25,185 nt of DNA, from the NCBI GenBank assembly GCA_020853405.1, contig JADYYZ010000055.1:1-25185 (forward strand), written 5' to 3'. Shown here in pieces: positions 22,312 through 25,185 of the stretch. A model generated the notes under the pieces. It did no database searches, had not been told where the DNA came from, and saw nothing but the letters and a program-made list of their open reading frames with translations. The position numbers and the translations under genes are program-made. The DNA is from Acetobacteraceae bacterium. GTDB taxonomy: Bacteria; Pseudomonadota; Alphaproteobacteria; Acetobacterales; Acetobacteraceae. Position 1 is the stretch's first letter; the number at the start of each line of letters is the position of its first letter.

Positions 22312-23183
22312 TCAGCCCACGCGGGGGCCGGCGCCCGCGCGCGCGGCGCGTACGGCTTCCGACAGCGCGCGCACCTTGTCGAGCACCGCGCGCACCGCCG
22401 TCGGCTGCGCGCGGCCCTCGGCGTCGAGGTGCGTGGCAAGGGTGTCGATCAGGGCGCTTGCCACCACGGCAGCATCGGCGATCCGCACCGCGTTCGCCGC
22501 CTGCTCCGGGGTGCGCACGCCGAAGCCGACCGCGACCGGCAGGCCGGTCGCCGCACGGATGCGCGGGATGTGGAACGAGAGCGCCTCGGTCGATGCGGTG
22601 CGGGTGCCGGTGATGCCGGTGATCGAGACGAAATAGACGAACCCGCCCGACCCCTCGAGCACGTGCGGCAGGCGGGCATCGTCGGTGGTGGGGGCGATCA
22701 GCCGGATCAGCTCCAGCCGCTCGCCGGTCGTGTGGCGGGTGAGCTCGTCGGCCTCCTCGGCAGGCAGATCGACCACGATCAGGCCATCGACGCCCGAGCT
22801 CGCGGCGTCGGTCGCGAAGCGGTCGCAGCCATAGCTCAGGATCGGGTTGAAATACCCCATCAGCACGATCGGCGTCTTCGCATCGTGCCGGCGGAAGTCG
22901 CGCACCATGGCAAGCGTGCCCGCCAGCGTCGCCCCTGCCTTCAGCGCCCGCTGGCCGGCGCGCTGGATGATCGGGCCATCCGCCATCGGGTCGGTGAAGG
23001 GTACGCCGATCTCGATCAGGTCGGCCCCTGCCCCGGGCATGCCGGAAAGCAGCGCCATGCTGGTCTCGGCATCAGGGTCGTAGGCCTCGATGAACGGAAT
23101 CAGGGCGCCACGGTCCTGCGCCCTGAGCTCGGCGAAGCGCGCGGTGATGCGGTTCGGGGCGCCGATATGGGTGCGGAACGGCA

Positions 23184-23184
<1 letters not shown>
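22312..23184 (-). CDS. trpA: Tryptophan synthase alpha chain
   Basis: TrpA (290 aa) cleaves indole-3-glycerol phosphate to indole and glyceraldehyde-3-phosphate and channels the indole to TrpB. The catalytic Glu sits in GADLIEIGVPF and the catalytic Asp in TDPMADGPIIQ. The loop SITGITGTRTAS and the phosphate-binding VGFGVRTPEQA are present. Where most TrpA proteins read TAGDPD near residue 38, this one has EAYDPD. The start is ATG 23184, whose first base is also the last base of the trpB stop (TGATG), so translation is coupled. Sequence upstream in the same frame lies inside trpB and is not part of the protein. Confidence 0.96.
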
Positions 23185-24397
<1,213 letters not shown>

Positions 24398-24401
<4 letters not shown>

Positions 24402-25105
24402 CTTCTGGCGTCTCCCGGCACGCCGGGGTCATAGCCCAGCGGCGGCGGCGAGGCGATAGCACGGCTGCCGAAGGCCGCGCGCGCCGCCCGCACGAACGAA
24501 GCGATCTTCGCTGTGTCCTTGACGCCGCGCGATTTCTCGACCCCCGACGAGACATCGACCCCCGTCGGGTCGGCGATCCCGATCGCCTCGGCGACGTTGT
24601 CGGGGGAAAGCCCGCCGGCCAGCAGCCAGGGCCGATCGAGCCGGAGGCCACGCAGCAGCGACCAGTCGAACGATTCCGCGTTGCCGCCGGGCAGTGCCGC
24701 CCCGGCCGATGGCTTGGCGTCCAGCATCACCCAGTCGGCGGCGTGCTGTTCGGCCCGCACCCGCGCAAGGTCACCGGCACCGGCGATGCCGAAGACCTTG
24801 ATCACCGGCAGCCCGAATCTGGCACGCACCGCGGCCACGCGCGAAGGCGGCTCGGCGCCGTGCAGTTGCAGGAAATCGGGGCGGAAGCCTTCCAGCACGC
24901 TTTGCAGCAGCGCATCGGCGGGATCGACGAACAGCGCGACGCGCCCCGGCCCGCCCGCCTCGGCCGCGATCGCAGCGGCCTGCGAGGGCAGGACCGCGCG
25001 CGGGCTTTGCGGGTAGAACACGAAGCCGACCAGGTCGGCGCCGGCGGCGCGCGCTGCTTCATACGCATCGGGCGCGTTGATGCCGCAGATCTTCACCAGC
25101 CTCAC
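24398..25105 (-). CDS. trpF: Phosphoribosylanthranilate isomerase
   Basis: TrpF (235 aa) converts phosphoribosylanthranilate to the carboxyphenylamino-deoxyribulose form, the third step of tryptophan synthesis. The catalytic Cys7 is in KICGI (5-9) and the catalytic Asp129 in VMLDAKP. GFVFYPQSPR (27-36) and LQLHG (79-83) are family motifs, and LLAGGLSPDNV and GVDVSSGVE bind phosphate. It has about 20 extra C-terminal residues (SPPPLGYDPGVPGDARR) compared with common TrpF. The start is GTG 25105, overlapping the pyrF stop by 4 bp (GTGA). Confidence 0.95.
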
Positions 25106-25185
25106 GAAGCGATCGACTCCGCGATCGCGCGCGCCGCCGCCGCCGGGTCGGCAGCACGGCAGATCGGCCGGCCAATGACCAGCCA
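25102..25185 (-). CDS. pyrF: Orotidine 5'-phosphate decarboxylase, C-terminal end (partial)
   Basis: The last 27 codons of a gene entering from the right edge on -; the stop is TGA at 25104-25102. The visible sequence begins WLVIGRPICRAADPAAAARA, which matches the PyrF C-terminal phosphate-binding block (usually YLVIGRPIT.A.DP). PyrF makes UMP from OMP in pyrimidine synthesis. The stop overlaps the trpF start by 4 bp, so it is probably the upstream gene of the same operon. Cys replaces the usual Thr after GRPI. Confidence 0.85.
   Translation of the reverse strand, partial: WLVIGRPICRAADPAAAARAIAESIAS

Overview
The window (25,185 bp, very GC-rich) reads as chromosomal DNA of an alphaproteobacterium, probably Rhodospirillales/Acetobacteraceae-like. 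The main reasons are a PhyR-NepR-EcfG general stress response locus (a system known only from Alphaproteobacteria), an FlbD-type sigma-54 activator inside a flagellar operon, and the gene order pyrF-trpF-trpB-trpA-accD-folC. The placement comes from gene content and order; no database search was made.

Layout. (1) 1-10596, + strand: flagellar block, flgK (3' end), flgL, then fliF-fliG-fliH-fliN-flbD-flhA-flhF-flhG. Spacing is tight or overlapping, and the only sizeable gap (220 bp) is before fliF. It encodes hook-filament junction proteins, the MS ring, rotor/switch parts, the export gate, the sigma-54 activator and the FlhF/FlhG pair that sets flagellar position and number. The export ATPase fliI and switch gene fliM are not in the window. 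(2) 10593-13116, - strand: two overlapping paralogous genes for TPR-plus-SAM-methyltransferase proteins, meeting flhG tail to tail. (3) 13194-14914: general stress response genes phyR and nepR on +, with ecfG on - facing them. A perfect EcfG-type promoter (GGAAC-N16-CGTT) lies just before nepR. (4) 15069-18136, - strand: fhs (formate-THF ligase) and an uncharacterised polytopic membrane protein. (5) 18230-19969, + strand: a Bug/TctC-type periplasmic binding protein followed 3 bp later by a divergent creatininase-family protein. (6) 19982-25185, - strand: folC, accD, trpA, trpB, trpF and the 3' end of pyrF, transcribed pyrF to folC with overlapping or nearly touching genes.

How they work together. 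Block 1 is one assembly and regulation unit for a probably polar flagellum. Block 3 is a partner-switching circuit: phosphorylated PhyR should sequester NepR and free EcfG. The orientation here is unusual, because the visible EcfG promoter drives the anti-sigma gene rather than a nepR-ecfG operon. Block 6 joins late tryptophan biosynthesis to the carboxyltransferase beta subunit of acetyl-CoA carboxylase and folylpolyglutamate synthesis. The least ordinary parts are the stress-response locus with its promoter and the 13-bp repeats before ecfG, the methyltransferase pair beside the flagellar genes, and the Bug/creatininase pair. I saw no IS element, CRISPR array, tRNA or rRNA.
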